Positions 53,499 through 61,718 of a stretch of DNA of 64,000 nucleotides are shown here, piece after piece. Under the pieces are notes generated by a model. That model was not told where the DNA came from. It did not search any database and saw only the letters and a program-made list of their open reading frames with translations. Numbering within the stretch: position 1 is the first letter of the stretch; every line of letters begins with the position of its first letter. The DNA is from Pseudomonas gingeri (lineage in GTDB: Bacteria; Pseudomonadota; Gammaproteobacteria; Pseudomonadales; Pseudomonadaceae), in NCBI RefSeq assembly GCF_013386115.1, contig NZ_JACAOR010000001.1, positions 400,639-464,638 on the forward strand, written 5' to 3'. A program made the translations under genes and the position numbers.

Positions 53499-53523
53499 CG
53501 AAGTGGGCGGGTCGCCCGCTTCG
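53499..53523 (+). other. Strong hairpin between the PAS-LuxR and DUF1652 genes
   Basis: CGAAG-T-GGGCG / CGCCC-G-CTTCG around a GGT loop, without a T-run. It could end the regulator transcript or fold in the leader of the next gene. An ATGCAC/GTGCAT inverted repeat lies a little upstream (about 53429-53451). Confidence 0.4.
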
Positions 53524-53551
53524 CAGCCAACCCTGGTACAGGACATCGCCG

Positions 53552-53803
53552 GTGTTTTCTCTGATGGATCTACGCGCTCTGATCGAAAGGGGCTTTGCGC
53601 CCCTGGCCTGTGAGTGCGTGCTGGATGACGCCTCGCTGAGCGTCCGGGTCTATGACCGCGAAACCGGTCGGGTCGACCTGATGGTAGCGGGTATTGCCCT
53701 CAGCGATCTGCAACAGCGCGAAGACGTGTTGCGCCTGATTGACGAGCTGCGCGATGAACTGGCGTGCAACGCCTTGTCCCGCTCCGCGGCAAATCCCGGC
53801 TAG
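53552..53803 (+). CDS. DUF1652 family small protein
   Basis: 83 residues from GTG 53552 (AGGAC 8 nt upstream); ATG 53564 is an alternative. The sequence LIERGFAPLACECVLDDASLSV (start of the domain), the VRVYDRETGRVDLMVAGI segment and LIDELRDEL match the DUF1652 family, which is largely confined to Pseudomonas. Function is unknown. Its last bases overlap the convergent LysR gene by 4 nt. Confidence 0.75.
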   Translation: MFSLMDLRALIERGFAPLACECVLDDASLSVRVYDRETGRVDLMVAGIALSDLQQREDVLRLIDELRDELACNALSRSAANPG

Positions 53804-54759
53804 GACCGCTGGCCCATGGCAACAGGTGGCTGATCCCAATAGGGCGTTGGTCCGAATCGCTCGACAAAGAAATCGATCACCGTCCGTACCTTCAATGACA
53901 GGCGCCGGCTGCCCGGCCAGAGCGCCGCGATCTGTTGCTGTTCAAGGCTGGTGGCCACCTGGAAGTCGCCCATGACCTGCAGCAGCGTGCCCTTGTGCAG
54001 GGCTTCGCCGATCAGCCAGGAAGGGAACATCACCAGGCCCATGCCCAGTTCGGCAGCTTCGGTCAGGGTCTCGGCGTGGTTGCCGGTGAGGCGGCCCTTG
54101 ACCGAGTAGGGCGTCCAGTTGTCCGTTCCCTGGCGGAAGAACCAGCGCTGCAGGCCATGGTCGCCCTTGTAGACCAGGCAATGATGACCGGCGAGCTCAT
54201 CGGGATGCCGGGGCGTGCCGTGCCGCGCCAGGTACGCCGGGCTCGCGGCCAGGCGGTAGTGCTGGGGCGCGAGGATCCGCGCCTGCATGCTCGAATCATT
54301 CATCACACCGACGCGAAACAGCAGGTCGGCACCGGCCTGCAAGGGGTCGACATAGCTGTCGGTCTGCTGCAGGTCGAGTTCCAGTTTCGGGTAGCGCTCG
54401 CACAATTGCCCGAGCCAGGGCGACAGATGACGTTGGCCGAACACCACCGGGGCATTGATCCGTACCAGTCCGCTGGGCTCGCTGTCCTGCTCCTGCAAGG
54501 CCTGCTCGGCTTCCTCCAGCTGGTCCAGTACCCGCCGGGCGTGATGGGCCAGCAGCCGTCCGGCGTCGGTGGCCGTCACGGCGCGGGTATGGCGGTAGAG
54601 CAGTTGCTGGTGCAGCGCCTGCTCCATCAGCTGGATCTGCCGGGAGACGGAGGAGGGGGCGATGCCCTCGCGCCGGGCGACCTCGGAAAAACTGCCCTGG
54701 TCGAGTACCGCCACGAACAGGCGCAGGGCCTTGAAACCCAATTCGTTGAAGCCTTGCAT
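53800..54759 (-). CDS. LysR-family transcriptional regulator
   Basis: 319 residues from ATG 54759 (GGAG upstream); an in-frame ATG at 54843 would extend into the promoter region. The N-terminal winged helix (FVAVLDQGSFSEVARREGIA, then SSVSRQIQLMEQALHQQLLYRHTR) and co-inducer domain (LSPWLGQLCERYPKLELDLQ; LGMGLVMFPSWLI) are typical of the AaeR/DmlR subgroup. It is divergent from the two small membrane-protein genes at 54902-55788, which are the likely targets. Inducer unknown. Confidence 0.88.
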   Translation of the reverse strand: MQGFNELGFKALRLFVAVLDQGSFSEVARREGIAPSSVSRQIQLMEQALHQQLLYRHTRAVTATDAGRLLAHHARRVLDQLEEAEQALQEQDSEPSGLVRINAPVVFGQRHLSPWLGQLCERYPKLELDLQQTDSYVDPLQAGADLLFRVGVMNDSSMQARILAPQHYRLAASPAYLARHGTPRHPDELAGHHCLVYKGDHGLQRWFFRQGTDNWTPYSVKGRLTGNHAETLTEAAELGMGLVMFPSWLIGEALHKGTLLQVMGDFQVATSLEQQQIAALWPGSRRLSLKVRTVIDFFVERFGPTPYWDQPPVAMGQRS

Positions 54760-54901
54760 GGTCACTCCGTGCTGTGCGGTTTTCGCAAAAGTACTTTGTT
54801 CATGCTCCCATTTTACGCAACGAATGATCAACCCATACTGCACCGCATCGGACCGGCATGTCGCCTGGCGCCGTGTTTATGAACGAAAGGTGTAGATCCA
54901 C

Positions 54902-55336
54902 ATGAGACTGTTACTTCTTCCGCTGGTGATCCTCGCCGGCATGGGCTTGTCGGTGGAGGCCGGGTTGCTCGGTCCCCTCGGGCAGCAGGTCGGCCATCTC
55001 TGGGCGACCCTGAGCATTTTCGGTGTCGGCAGCGCGATCCTGTTCCTGCTGTTGCTGTTCAGCGGCCCGCAGCAGGGCCCGGCGCTGGCGCATCTGCCGC
55101 GCTGGCAACTGCTCGGCGGCTTTCTCGGCCCGCTGTACGTGGTGGTGCTGACCCTGGCCACCCCCTATATCGGCATTGCCATGACGATGATCGCGATTCT
55201 TTCCGGCCAGGTCGGCAAAAGCGTGCTGATCGACCATTTCGGCTGGTTCGGCACCCCGCGCAAGCGGGTCAATATCGAACGCTGGATGGCCCTGCTGCTG
55301 ATCGTGGCGGCTCTTGTACTGATTGCGCGAGGTTGA
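54902..55336 (+). CDS. YdcZ/DUF606-type small DMT membrane protein, subunit 1
   Basis: 144 residues with about five hydrophobic helices (LLLLPLVILAGMGLSVEAGL, LSIFGVGSAILFLLLLF, WQLLGGFLGPLYVVVLTLA, AMTMIAILSGQVGKSVLIDH, MALLLIVAALVLIARG). The GQVGKSVLIDHFGWFG segment is the DUF606 signature and recurs in the next gene (GQLGMGMLIDNFGWLG). DMT-superfamily paired small multidrug-like transporters often work as hetero-dimers. Its stop sits just before the start of the second subunit. Likely controlled by the divergent LysR gene. Confidence 0.85.
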   Translation: MRLLLLPLVILAGMGLSVEAGLLGPLGQQVGHLWATLSIFGVGSAILFLLLLFSGPQQGPALAHLPRWQLLGGFLGPLYVVVLTLATPYIGIAMTMIAILSGQVGKSVLIDHFGWFGTPRKRVNIERWMALLLIVAALVLIARG

Positions 55337-55338
55337 TG

Positions 55339-55788
55339 ATGAGTCAGGTATTTCTGTTGGTGCTGGTCGTGGTGGCCGGCGCGGTGTTGAGTATCCAGGC
55401 GGCGATCAACGGGCGCCTGGGGCAGGCGGTCGGAGTCTTGCGCAGCAGCTTGCTGACCTTTGTGGTCGGGGCGGTCGTCACCGGGCTGCTGATTCTGTTC
55501 TTCGAGCCGGAGCAACCCATGAGCCTGTTGCAAGTGCCCAAGTGGCAACTGGCCGGTGCGCTGTTCGGAGTGGTGTACATGATGGTGATGGTCGGTGCGG
55601 TGCCCCGGGTCGGTACGGCGGTGGCCACCGTGGCGGTGATTGTCGGGCAGTTGGGCATGGGCATGCTGATCGACAACTTCGGCTGGCTGGGCAACCCGGC
55701 CATCGAGTTGTCCAGCGGACGGATCCTGGCGATGTTGTGCCTGGCACTGGCATTGTTCTTCATGTATCGAAGTAATCGGGCGGCCTAG
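55339..55788 (+). CDS. YdcZ/DUF606-type small DMT membrane protein, subunit 2
   Basis: 149 residues from ATG 55339 (GAGG 6 nt upstream); the ATG at 55336 overlaps the previous stop and is the alternative. Five hydrophobic helices with the family segment VGQLGMGMLIDNFGWLG. It is homologous to the gene before it (same order of helices and signature), consistent with a dimer of two half-transporters. Substrate unknown. Confidence 0.85.
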   Translation: MSQVFLLVLVVVAGAVLSIQAAINGRLGQAVGVLRSSLLTFVVGAVVTGLLILFFEPEQPMSLLQVPKWQLAGALFGVVYMMVMVGAVPRVGTAVATVAVIVGQLGMGMLIDNFGWLGNPAIELSSGRILAMLCLALALFFMYRSNRAA

Positions 55789-55874
55789 ATAATCAGCAAC
55801 TTTCCGAGTGCCTGATAATACCCCTGGAGATATATAACACCTGTCGCCTGACTTTTATTCGACGGAAAATAACT

Positions 55875-56030
55875 ATGAGTTTCATGGGTATTTTCAATCA
55901 CTCCGATAGTTTCGCCGTATTAGTATGCCAGCGCAGTAACCCTTGGTGCCGGGCGCAATTGGCGCACGACAGGCAAGTTACCGCCCCAGTATATAGATAC
56001 TGTCCCCTGGATAATTCGGAGCATGTATGA
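55875..56030 (+). CDS. Possible small protein of 51 residues overlapping the sodC start
   Basis: ATG at 55875 with a weak GGA about 8 nt upstream; its TGA overlaps the sodC ATG in an ATGA junction. The product begins MSFMGIFNHSDSFAVLVC and holds three cysteines. The region is AT-rich and the frame could be chance; the coupled junction is the only reason to list it. Confidence 0.2.
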   Translation: MSFMGIFNHSDSFAVLVCQRSNPWCRAQLAHDRQVTAPVYRYCPLDNSEHV

Positions 56031-56548
56031 AGTCATATCGTTGGTTGGCCCTTGCCGGTGCACTTGCATTCAACTATGCCCAGGCCGCTACCCTTGAAGT
56101 CCCGATGAACCTGGTGAGTGCCGACAAGGCCCCGGTGGCCATTGGCAGTGTCACCATCAGCGAGACCGAATACGGCCTGCTGTTCACCCCCAACCTCAAG
56201 GGCCTGCCGGCCGGTATCCATGGCTTCCACGTGCATGAAAACGGCAGTTGCGAGGCCGGAGTGAAGGACGGCGTCAAGGTCGCCGGGCTGGCTGCCGGCG
56301 GTCATTTCGATCCGGAAAAGACCGGCAAGCACCTGGGGCCGTACGGCAAGGGGCACCTGGGCGATCTGCCGGCGTTGTACGTGACTGCCGAGGGGGTCGC
56401 GAACTATCCGGTCCTGGCGCCGCGCCTGCAGAAGATCTCGCAGATCAAGGGCCACGCCCTGATGTTCCATGAAGGCGGCGACAACCACATGGATATGCCG
56501 ATGCCCCTGGGCGGTGGCGGTGCGCGCATGGCTTGCGGTGTCATCTGA
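56027..56548 (+). CDS. sodC: Periplasmic Cu/Zn superoxide dismutase
   Basis: 173 residues with a signal peptide ending AQA-A. All metal ligands of the bacterial SodC family are visible: Cu His in GFHVHENG, the bridging His in GGHFDP, Zn His in GKHLGPYGKGHLGDLPAL with its Asp, and the last Cu His in MFHEGGDNH. The disulphide pair is Cys in NGSCEAG and Cys in ARMACGVI. It dismutates superoxide in the periplasm. GGAG lies 8 nt before the ATG. A REP-like hairpin 5 nt after the stop may terminate it. Confidence 0.95.
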   Translation: MKSYRWLALAGALAFNYAQAATLEVPMNLVSADKAPVAIGSVTISETEYGLLFTPNLKGLPAGIHGFHVHENGSCEAGVKDGVKVAGLAAGGHFDPEKTGKHLGPYGKGHLGDLPALYVTAEGVANYPVLAPRLQKISQIKGHALMFHEGGDNHMDMPMPLGGGGARMACGVI

Positions 56549-56553
56549 CGGCT

Positions 56554-56584
56554 GATCGTTCCCATGCTCTGCGTGGGAACGATC
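56554..56584. repeat. Single short palindrome of the GTTCCCACGC family
   Basis: Arms GATCGTTCCCA / TGGGAACGATC around TGCTCTGCG (56554-56584), followed by GATCTTTT. It is the shortest member of the repeat family seen at 47173 and 51713 and could act as the sodC terminator. Confidence 0.8.
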
Positions 56585-56773
56585 GATCTTTTGCGGAAAC
56601 AATCTCGACAGAGCCCTCCATTGTCCGTTTGCAGTGACGTTTTTCCTCTTTCCTGAACCGCGCCTGACGCAAAAGGTGCGCGGGATTTGCAGACCAGCGC
56701 CCAGGTTACATACTCACGGGCGAGCGTCTTGCGGCCATCCGGCTCTTGCGCACCTGACTACGCGGAGTTTCGA

Positions 56774-58066
56774 ATGGCCTTGCCGGACCACACCCTGGCG
56801 CTGCAACCGCTCTCAAGAACACGCCAGCTCATGACCCTCGGTTGCGTGGTGGTCCTCACGGGGATCGGCGCCGGCCTGGGCGGCATGCTGCTGGCGATGT
56901 TGCTGCACGGGATCCAGCACATGGCGTATGGCTATGGCCAGGACAGCCTGACCAGCCATGAAACCTTCCTGATCGGCGTGAGCAGCGCCTCCCCCGAGCG
57001 ACGGGTGCTGGTACTGGCGCTTTGCGGGCTGGTCGCCGGCCTGGGCTGGTGGGCGGTCTATCGTTTCGGTCGCCCCCTGGTGAGCATCAAGCGGGCGGTT
57101 GCACCGGCCGCACCGGACATGCCGGTAAAAACCACGCTGGCCCACGCGCTTCTGCAAATCATCACCGTGGCCCTGGGCTCGCCCCTGGGGCGGGAGGTCG
57201 CGCCCCGGGAAGTTGGTGCGCTGGTGGGGGCCTGGCTATCGCGCAAGGCCCGGCTGCCGGCCGATAGCCACCGGCTGATGATCGCCTGTGGTGCCGGAGC
57301 CGGGCTGGCAGCGGTGTACAACGTGCCGCTGGGTGGGGCGGTCTTCGTTCTTGAAGTGCTGCTCGCAAGCTTCAGCTGGCCGGCGGCGATCATGGCCCTG
57401 GCGACCTCGGCGATCGGCGCCGGTGTCGCCTGGATCGGCCTCGGCGCACAGGCGCAGTACGTGGTACCGGCGTTGCCGCTGACCCCGGGATTGCTGGCCT
57501 GGTCGCTGATCGCCGGGCCGTTGCTCGGCCTCGCCGCCCACGGTTTCGTGCGCCTGACCGGGCGGGCACGGGCGACGGCGGCCCGTGGTTGGCGCTTGCC
57601 GGTACTGTCGTTGATCAACTTCACCCTGATCGGCTGTATCGCGATCTATCTGCCCCAGGTGCTCGGTAACGGCAAGGGTCCGGCACAGCTGGGCTTCGAC
57701 AGTGAGTTGACGATAGGGCTGGCTGCGCTGTTGCTGGTGGTCAAGGTGCTGATCACCAGCAGCAGCCTGCGGGCCGGTGCCGAAGGCGGCCTGCTCACCC
57801 CCGGACTGGCTATCGGCGCACTGCTGGCGATCATTCTCGGCGGCTTGTGGAGCCTGGCCTGGCCCGGAATTCCGCTGGGGGCCTTCGCCATCGTCGGGGC
57901 AGCGGCGTTCCTTGCCGCGTCCATGAGCATGCCGCTCACCGCCATTGTGCTGGTGGCCGAATTCACCCGCATCGACCATGACTTCCTGGTGCCGATCATT
58001 CTCGCGGTGGTCGGCTCGGTGTGCATGAGCCGCCTGTGCGAGCTCCTCGGCCAGCCGAAACGCTGA
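56774..58066 (+). CDS. Divergent CLC-family chloride channel/transporter
   Basis: 430 residues from ATG 56774 (GGAG 7 nt upstream). About ten membrane helices in the CLC order. The gating Glu is kept in LGREVAPREVGA (GREGPxVQ in canonical CLCs), and GAGAGLAAVYNVPLGGAVFVLE matches the CLC helix G/H region. The first selectivity loop GSGIPEI is not found; the aligned stretch reads GRPLVSI, so the central chloride-coordinating Ser is missing. It may carry another anion or be a specialised subfamily. It sits between sodC and the TonB receptor with no clear operon link. Confidence 0.85.
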   Translation: MALPDHTLALQPLSRTRQLMTLGCVVVLTGIGAGLGGMLLAMLLHGIQHMAYGYGQDSLTSHETFLIGVSSASPERRVLVLALCGLVAGLGWWAVYRFGRPLVSIKRAVAPAAPDMPVKTTLAHALLQIITVALGSPLGREVAPREVGALVGAWLSRKARLPADSHRLMIACGAGAGLAAVYNVPLGGAVFVLEVLLASFSWPAAIMALATSAIGAGVAWIGLGAQAQYVVPALPLTPGLLAWSLIAGPLLGLAAHGFVRLTGRARATAARGWRLPVLSLINFTLIGCIAIYLPQVLGNGKGPAQLGFDSELTIGLAALLLVVKVLITSSSLRAGAEGGLLTPGLAIGALLAIILGGLWSLAWPGIPLGAFAIVGAAAFLAASMSMPLTAIVLVAEFTRIDHDFLVPIILAVVGSVCMSRLCELLGQPKR

Positions 58067-58255
58067 CAGGCCTTCATCCCGCCCCTTTATTCCCGGCCAC
58101 GACCTGACGGACGTGCACACCTCGTGCTGCACGGGTGTTGTTTGCAATCGGTATTATTTATATGTTCAGCGTATTGACTATTCGTTCAGCCTGTAAATAG
58201 TATTGCATCTTATTCGTAAAAATCACGATCAACGATTCAGGGAGGAAGCGGTGCA

Positions 58256-60427
58256 ATGTGGCAGTCGTTAAAGGGTAGAACCGCTCTGGGCCTGGTCTAT
58301 GGCGCCATCTTGAGCCCGGGCCTGGGCGGGTCGTCGGCGATGGCCGAGGAGACCTCGCAAGCCACCCTGGAATTGCAAAGCATCACCGTGACCGCCCGCA
58401 AGCGCGAGGAAACCGAGCAGCAGGTCCCGGTCAGCATGAGCGTGATCACGCCGGAACAGGCCAGGAGCATCGCCCCGGCGTCGAGCAATGCCGATCTGGC
58501 GCGGCAGGTGCCCAACTTCAACTACATGGAGTCCGGCGGCCAGTACAGCAACTCCGGCAATATCCGTGGGGTCGGCTCGTTTTCGCCGTTGTCGGCCGAT
58601 GACACCTCCATCGTGTTCAACGTCGACGAAGTGCCAGTATCCGCCTATGGCGTGCCACCGGCCCTGCTCGATATCGAACGGGTCGAGGTATTGCGCGGTC
58701 CGCAAGGCACCCTGTACGGGCGCAATACCCAGGGTGGCGCGATCAACGTGGTGCCCAATCGCCCGTCCTTCGAGCACGAGGGGTCGGTTCGGGTCGAAGG
58801 TGGCAGTCGCGGGTACGCCCTGGGCGAACTGATCAGTAACGAGGCCTTGAGCGATAACGTTGCCGGCCGCCTGGCGATGCGCTACAGCGAGCAGGGCGGC
58901 GACATCGCCAATCGCGCGTCCGGCGGTAAGGATGGGGCGAGCCAGATCAGTGCCCTGCGTGGTTCGCTGCTGTTCGTGCCCAACGACGACACGCGCGCAT
59001 TGCTGACCTTTTCCTACAATCAGAACGACGATGACGCCCCGCGTTTCATCCTGCGCAGCGGACGTACGCCGGACAGCGGCCTGAATCCGCGCAATGACTT
59101 CAGCCGGGAAAGCTCGGCGGTCAATCTGCGGGTGACCCACGATCTGGACTGGGCACAGTTGACGTCATTGTCGAGCATCCAGTATTCGACTTTCCGCCAG
59201 CGCATGGACATGGTCGACAGCGTGCTGTATTCGGCGCTGACCGGTCTCCCGCAAGCGGCCTTCAACGGCGATACCGATCGTTACCGCGGCACCTTGCGCG
59301 ATATCGCCTACCTGCAGGAATTCCGCCTCGCTTCGCTGGAAGACAGCTATGTGCAGTGGGTGACCGGGGTCAACCTCTGGCATTCGCAATTCACCGCCCA
59401 TACCGACGGCGAAGCCTTTACCCAGCCGCGTTTCGCCGTGTTCAGCGGCCAGCAGAAAAACGACTTCAGCACCGACAGCTATTCGCTGTTCGGCGAGGCG
59501 ACGGTGCCGCTGACCGAGCGTCTCAAGGCGACCCTCGGCCTGCGCGGCACCCACGAGGGCAAAGAGGCCTCCTATCGCTACAGCGGCGGCGACCTGGGTA
59601 CCGTCAGCCAGTACCGCCAGAATGCCTCGATGTCGGATAACTTCCTGACCGGCCGTGGCAGCCTCAGTTACGACTGGTCCGACAGTTTCATGACCTATGT
59701 CAGCGTCGGTCGCGGCGTGGTGGGCGCGGACTATTCCTGGAATTCCTCGAACATCCCCTTTGGCCGCGACGAGCAGTCCTTCGAGGCATCGAAAAGCTGG
59801 ACCTACGAGCTGGGGTTCAAGAGCCTGTGGTGGGAGGATCGGCTGTCGGTCAACGGCGCGTTGTTCTACAACGACGTCAAGGACGGCCATCTGTACGTCT
59901 ACAACGGCGTCAACTACCAACCGGTGACCGTGGACTATGACTCGGCGGGTGCCGAACTGGAGGCCCGGCTCAAGCTGACCGAGCGTCTGAGCGTGAATGC
60001 CGGCGCCGGTTATACCCACGCCGAACTGAAGAACGTCCAGGCCTCGGTCACGGCATTGACCCGTGGCGCCACGAGCGGCAACCAGGTGCCCAATGTGCCG
60101 GAATATTCGGCCAACCTGGGGCTCGACTACCGGGTGCCGGCCGAACAATGGGGTGTACCGCTGAGCGGCGAACTCTATGGCAGCGTGGACTATCACTACC
60201 TCGACAAGCGCGCGGCGGACGTCGCCAACTCCTTCTACCTCGGCTCCTACGACCTGACCAATGCCCGCGTCGGCTGGCAGAACAAGGACTACGGCGTCTA
60301 TCTGTTCGGCAACAACCTGTTCGACCGCCGCTACGAAGCCATGGGGGCCTACTACAGCCCGACCGTCCAGGCGGTGAAGATCGGCACCGGACGAACCGTC
60401 GGCGTCGGCCTGACGGCGAATTTCTGA
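58256..60427 (+). CDS. TonB-dependent siderophore receptor, FyuA-like
   Basis: 723 residues from ATG 58256 with GGAGGAAG 6-8 nt upstream. Signal peptide, then a plug domain with TonB box-like SITVTARKREET, VEVLRGPQGTLYGRNTQGGAIN and a C-terminal 22-strand barrel ending in an aromatic Phe (VGLTANF). The plug wording and the end (NNLFDRRYEAMGAYYSP; IGTGRTVGV) resemble the Yersinia FyuA yersiniabactin receptor as I recall it, more than the pyochelin receptor FptA. It should import a ferric thiazoline-type siderophore across the outer membrane. The 189 nt upstream are AT-rich; no strong Fur box was found. Followed by an MFS gene and an NRPS gene. Confidence 0.88.
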   Translation: MWQSLKGRTALGLVYGAILSPGLGGSSAMAEETSQATLELQSITVTARKREETEQQVPVSMSVITPEQARSIAPASSNADLARQVPNFNYMESGGQYSNSGNIRGVGSFSPLSADDTSIVFNVDEVPVSAYGVPPALLDIERVEVLRGPQGTLYGRNTQGGAINVVPNRPSFEHEGSVRVEGGSRGYALGELISNEALSDNVAGRLAMRYSEQGGDIANRASGGKDGASQISALRGSLLFVPNDDTRALLTFSYNQNDDDAPRFILRSGRTPDSGLNPRNDFSRESSAVNLRVTHDLDWAQLTSLSSIQYSTFRQRMDMVDSVLYSALTGLPQAAFNGDTDRYRGTLRDIAYLQEFRLASLEDSYVQWVTGVNLWHSQFTAHTDGEAFTQPRFAVFSGQQKNDFSTDSYSLFGEATVPLTERLKATLGLRGTHEGKEASYRYSGGDLGTVSQYRQNASMSDNFLTGRGSLSYDWSDSFMTYVSVGRGVVGADYSWNSSNIPFGRDEQSFEASKSWTYELGFKSLWWEDRLSVNGALFYNDVKDGHLYVYNGVNYQPVTVDYDSAGAELEARLKLTERLSVNAGAGYTHAELKNVQASVTALTRGATSGNQVPNVPEYSANLGLDYRVPAEQWGVPLSGELYGSVDYHYLDKRAADVANSFYLGSYDLTNARVGWQNKDYGVYLFGNNLFDRRYEAMGAYYSPTVQAVKIGTGRTVGVGLTANF

Positions 60428-60438
60428 GGGCAATGACG

Positions 60439-61671
60439 ATGTCTGAAGAACTCACCCCCGTGGTGGTCGGCAAGCTGGCCGGTCATCGCGAGTACTGGCG
60501 CCTGCTGCCGCGAATCGGCTTGTTGTACCTGGCCTTCGGCATTCTCTTCGGCCTCGTCCAGGGCGGCCTGCCTCCCTTGCTGCGGGCCCAGGGGCTGGAC
60601 CTGGGACGGATGGGCTGGCTGTTCCTGCTGCTGTTGCCCTTTGGCATGACCTTTCTCTGGGCCCCCTGGGTGGATCGCTGGCGCTGGCCCTGGCATGAGC
60701 ATCGTACCGGCTGGATCCTGACCATGCAGGGGCTGGCGATCATCGCCGTGGTGGTGATCGGCGTCGGCGAACATCTGCCGCCGGTGGCGTTGCTCGCCGT
60801 TGGCCTGGTGGTGGCCTTTGCCGCCGCGACCATGGACCTGGCCCTCGACGCCCTGGTGACCGAAACCACGCCGGCCCATAGCCGGGCCCTGGCCGGGGCG
60901 ATGAAGGTCGGTGCGTTGAGCATCGGTGCGATGACCGGCGGCGGGGTATTCGTGATGCTCTTCGAACGTCTGGGCTGGCAGAGCATTTTTCTCGCCGTGG
61001 CCGGACTGCTGGTGCTGACCACCTTGCCGATCCTGCGCTGGCGTCCCACCGCCAGCCAGGGGCATCAGTCCGAACCTTCCGCCAGCCTGCTGCGCGCCCT
61101 TGCGCAACCGATGATGCGCCGACGCCTGTTGCTGCTGTCGCTGGTGTCGAGCGTATTGATCAGCCTGTTCAGTCTCAACCGCGTGATGCTGATCGACCTG
61201 GGCGTGCCCCTGGAAACCGTCGGCTCGGTGGTCGGGTTGCTGGCGCCGCTGTGCGGCCTGCTCGCCGCCGTGCTGGCGCCGTGGATGCTGCGGCAACTGG
61301 GCACCCGTACCAGCCTCGCGACGTTCTGCGTCCTCGGCATGCTGGCCGTGGTCCTGCTGTTGCTGGGGTCCTGGCAAAGCCGGCATGAAGTCGCCTTGCT
61401 GGGAGCCATCAGCATCAACCTCGGGGTCAGCGGCCTGTACGTGGTGATCTGCGCGGTGATCCTCGGCTGGGCCAACAGCCGCCAGGCCGCCACCGACTAT
61501 GCCGCGCTCTACGGCATCAGCCGCCTGATCGCGCTGATCGTCCTGATGACACTGATGCAAGGCCTGACCAGCCTGGGCTGGCCGGTGTTCTATGGCCTCG
61601 GCCTGCTGGCATTGCCACTGGCCGTGAGCGTGCTGGGTCGCACCTTGCGGGAGCCCCCCGACGGCAGCTGA
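60439..61671 (+). CDS. MFS transporter, RhtX/FptX/YbtX-like
   Basis: 410 residues from ATG 60439 (GAGGG 8 nt upstream); ATG 60433 is in frame and closer. Twelve hydrophobic helices in two halves with a short central cytoplasmic loop. The N-terminus (YLAFGILFGLVQGGLPPLLR) and RMGWLFLLLLPFGMTFLWAPWVDR (two-part reading of helix 2 and the A-motif region) fit the PAT/AmpG-like RhtX group that includes the siderophore importers FptX and YbtX. Gene order receptor-MFS-NRPS supports uptake of the cluster's own siderophore over the inner membrane. Starts 11 nt after the receptor stop. Confidence 0.85.
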   Translation: MSEELTPVVVGKLAGHREYWRLLPRIGLLYLAFGILFGLVQGGLPPLLRAQGLDLGRMGWLFLLLLPFGMTFLWAPWVDRWRWPWHEHRTGWILTMQGLAIIAVVVIGVGEHLPPVALLAVGLVVAFAAATMDLALDALVTETTPAHSRALAGAMKVGALSIGAMTGGGVFVMLFERLGWQSIFLAVAGLLVLTTLPILRWRPTASQGHQSEPSASLLRALAQPMMRRRLLLLSLVSSVLISLFSLNRVMLIDLGVPLETVGSVVGLLAPLCGLLAAVLAPWMLRQLGTRTSLATFCVLGMLAVVLLLLGSWQSRHEVALLGAISINLGVSGLYVVICAVILGWANSRQAATDYAALYGISRLIALIVLMTLMQGLTSLGWPVFYGLGLLALPLAVSVLGRTLREPPDGS

Positions 61672-61718
61672 ACGCTATTCAACGGCACTTGACTGACTTG
61701 ATAACAGGAGGTTTCAAA

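Noticed and set aside
58190..58250. Possible Fur box upstream of the TonB receptor
   Set aside because: The best segment matches about 10 of 19 consensus positions, which is near background in this AT-rich stretch.
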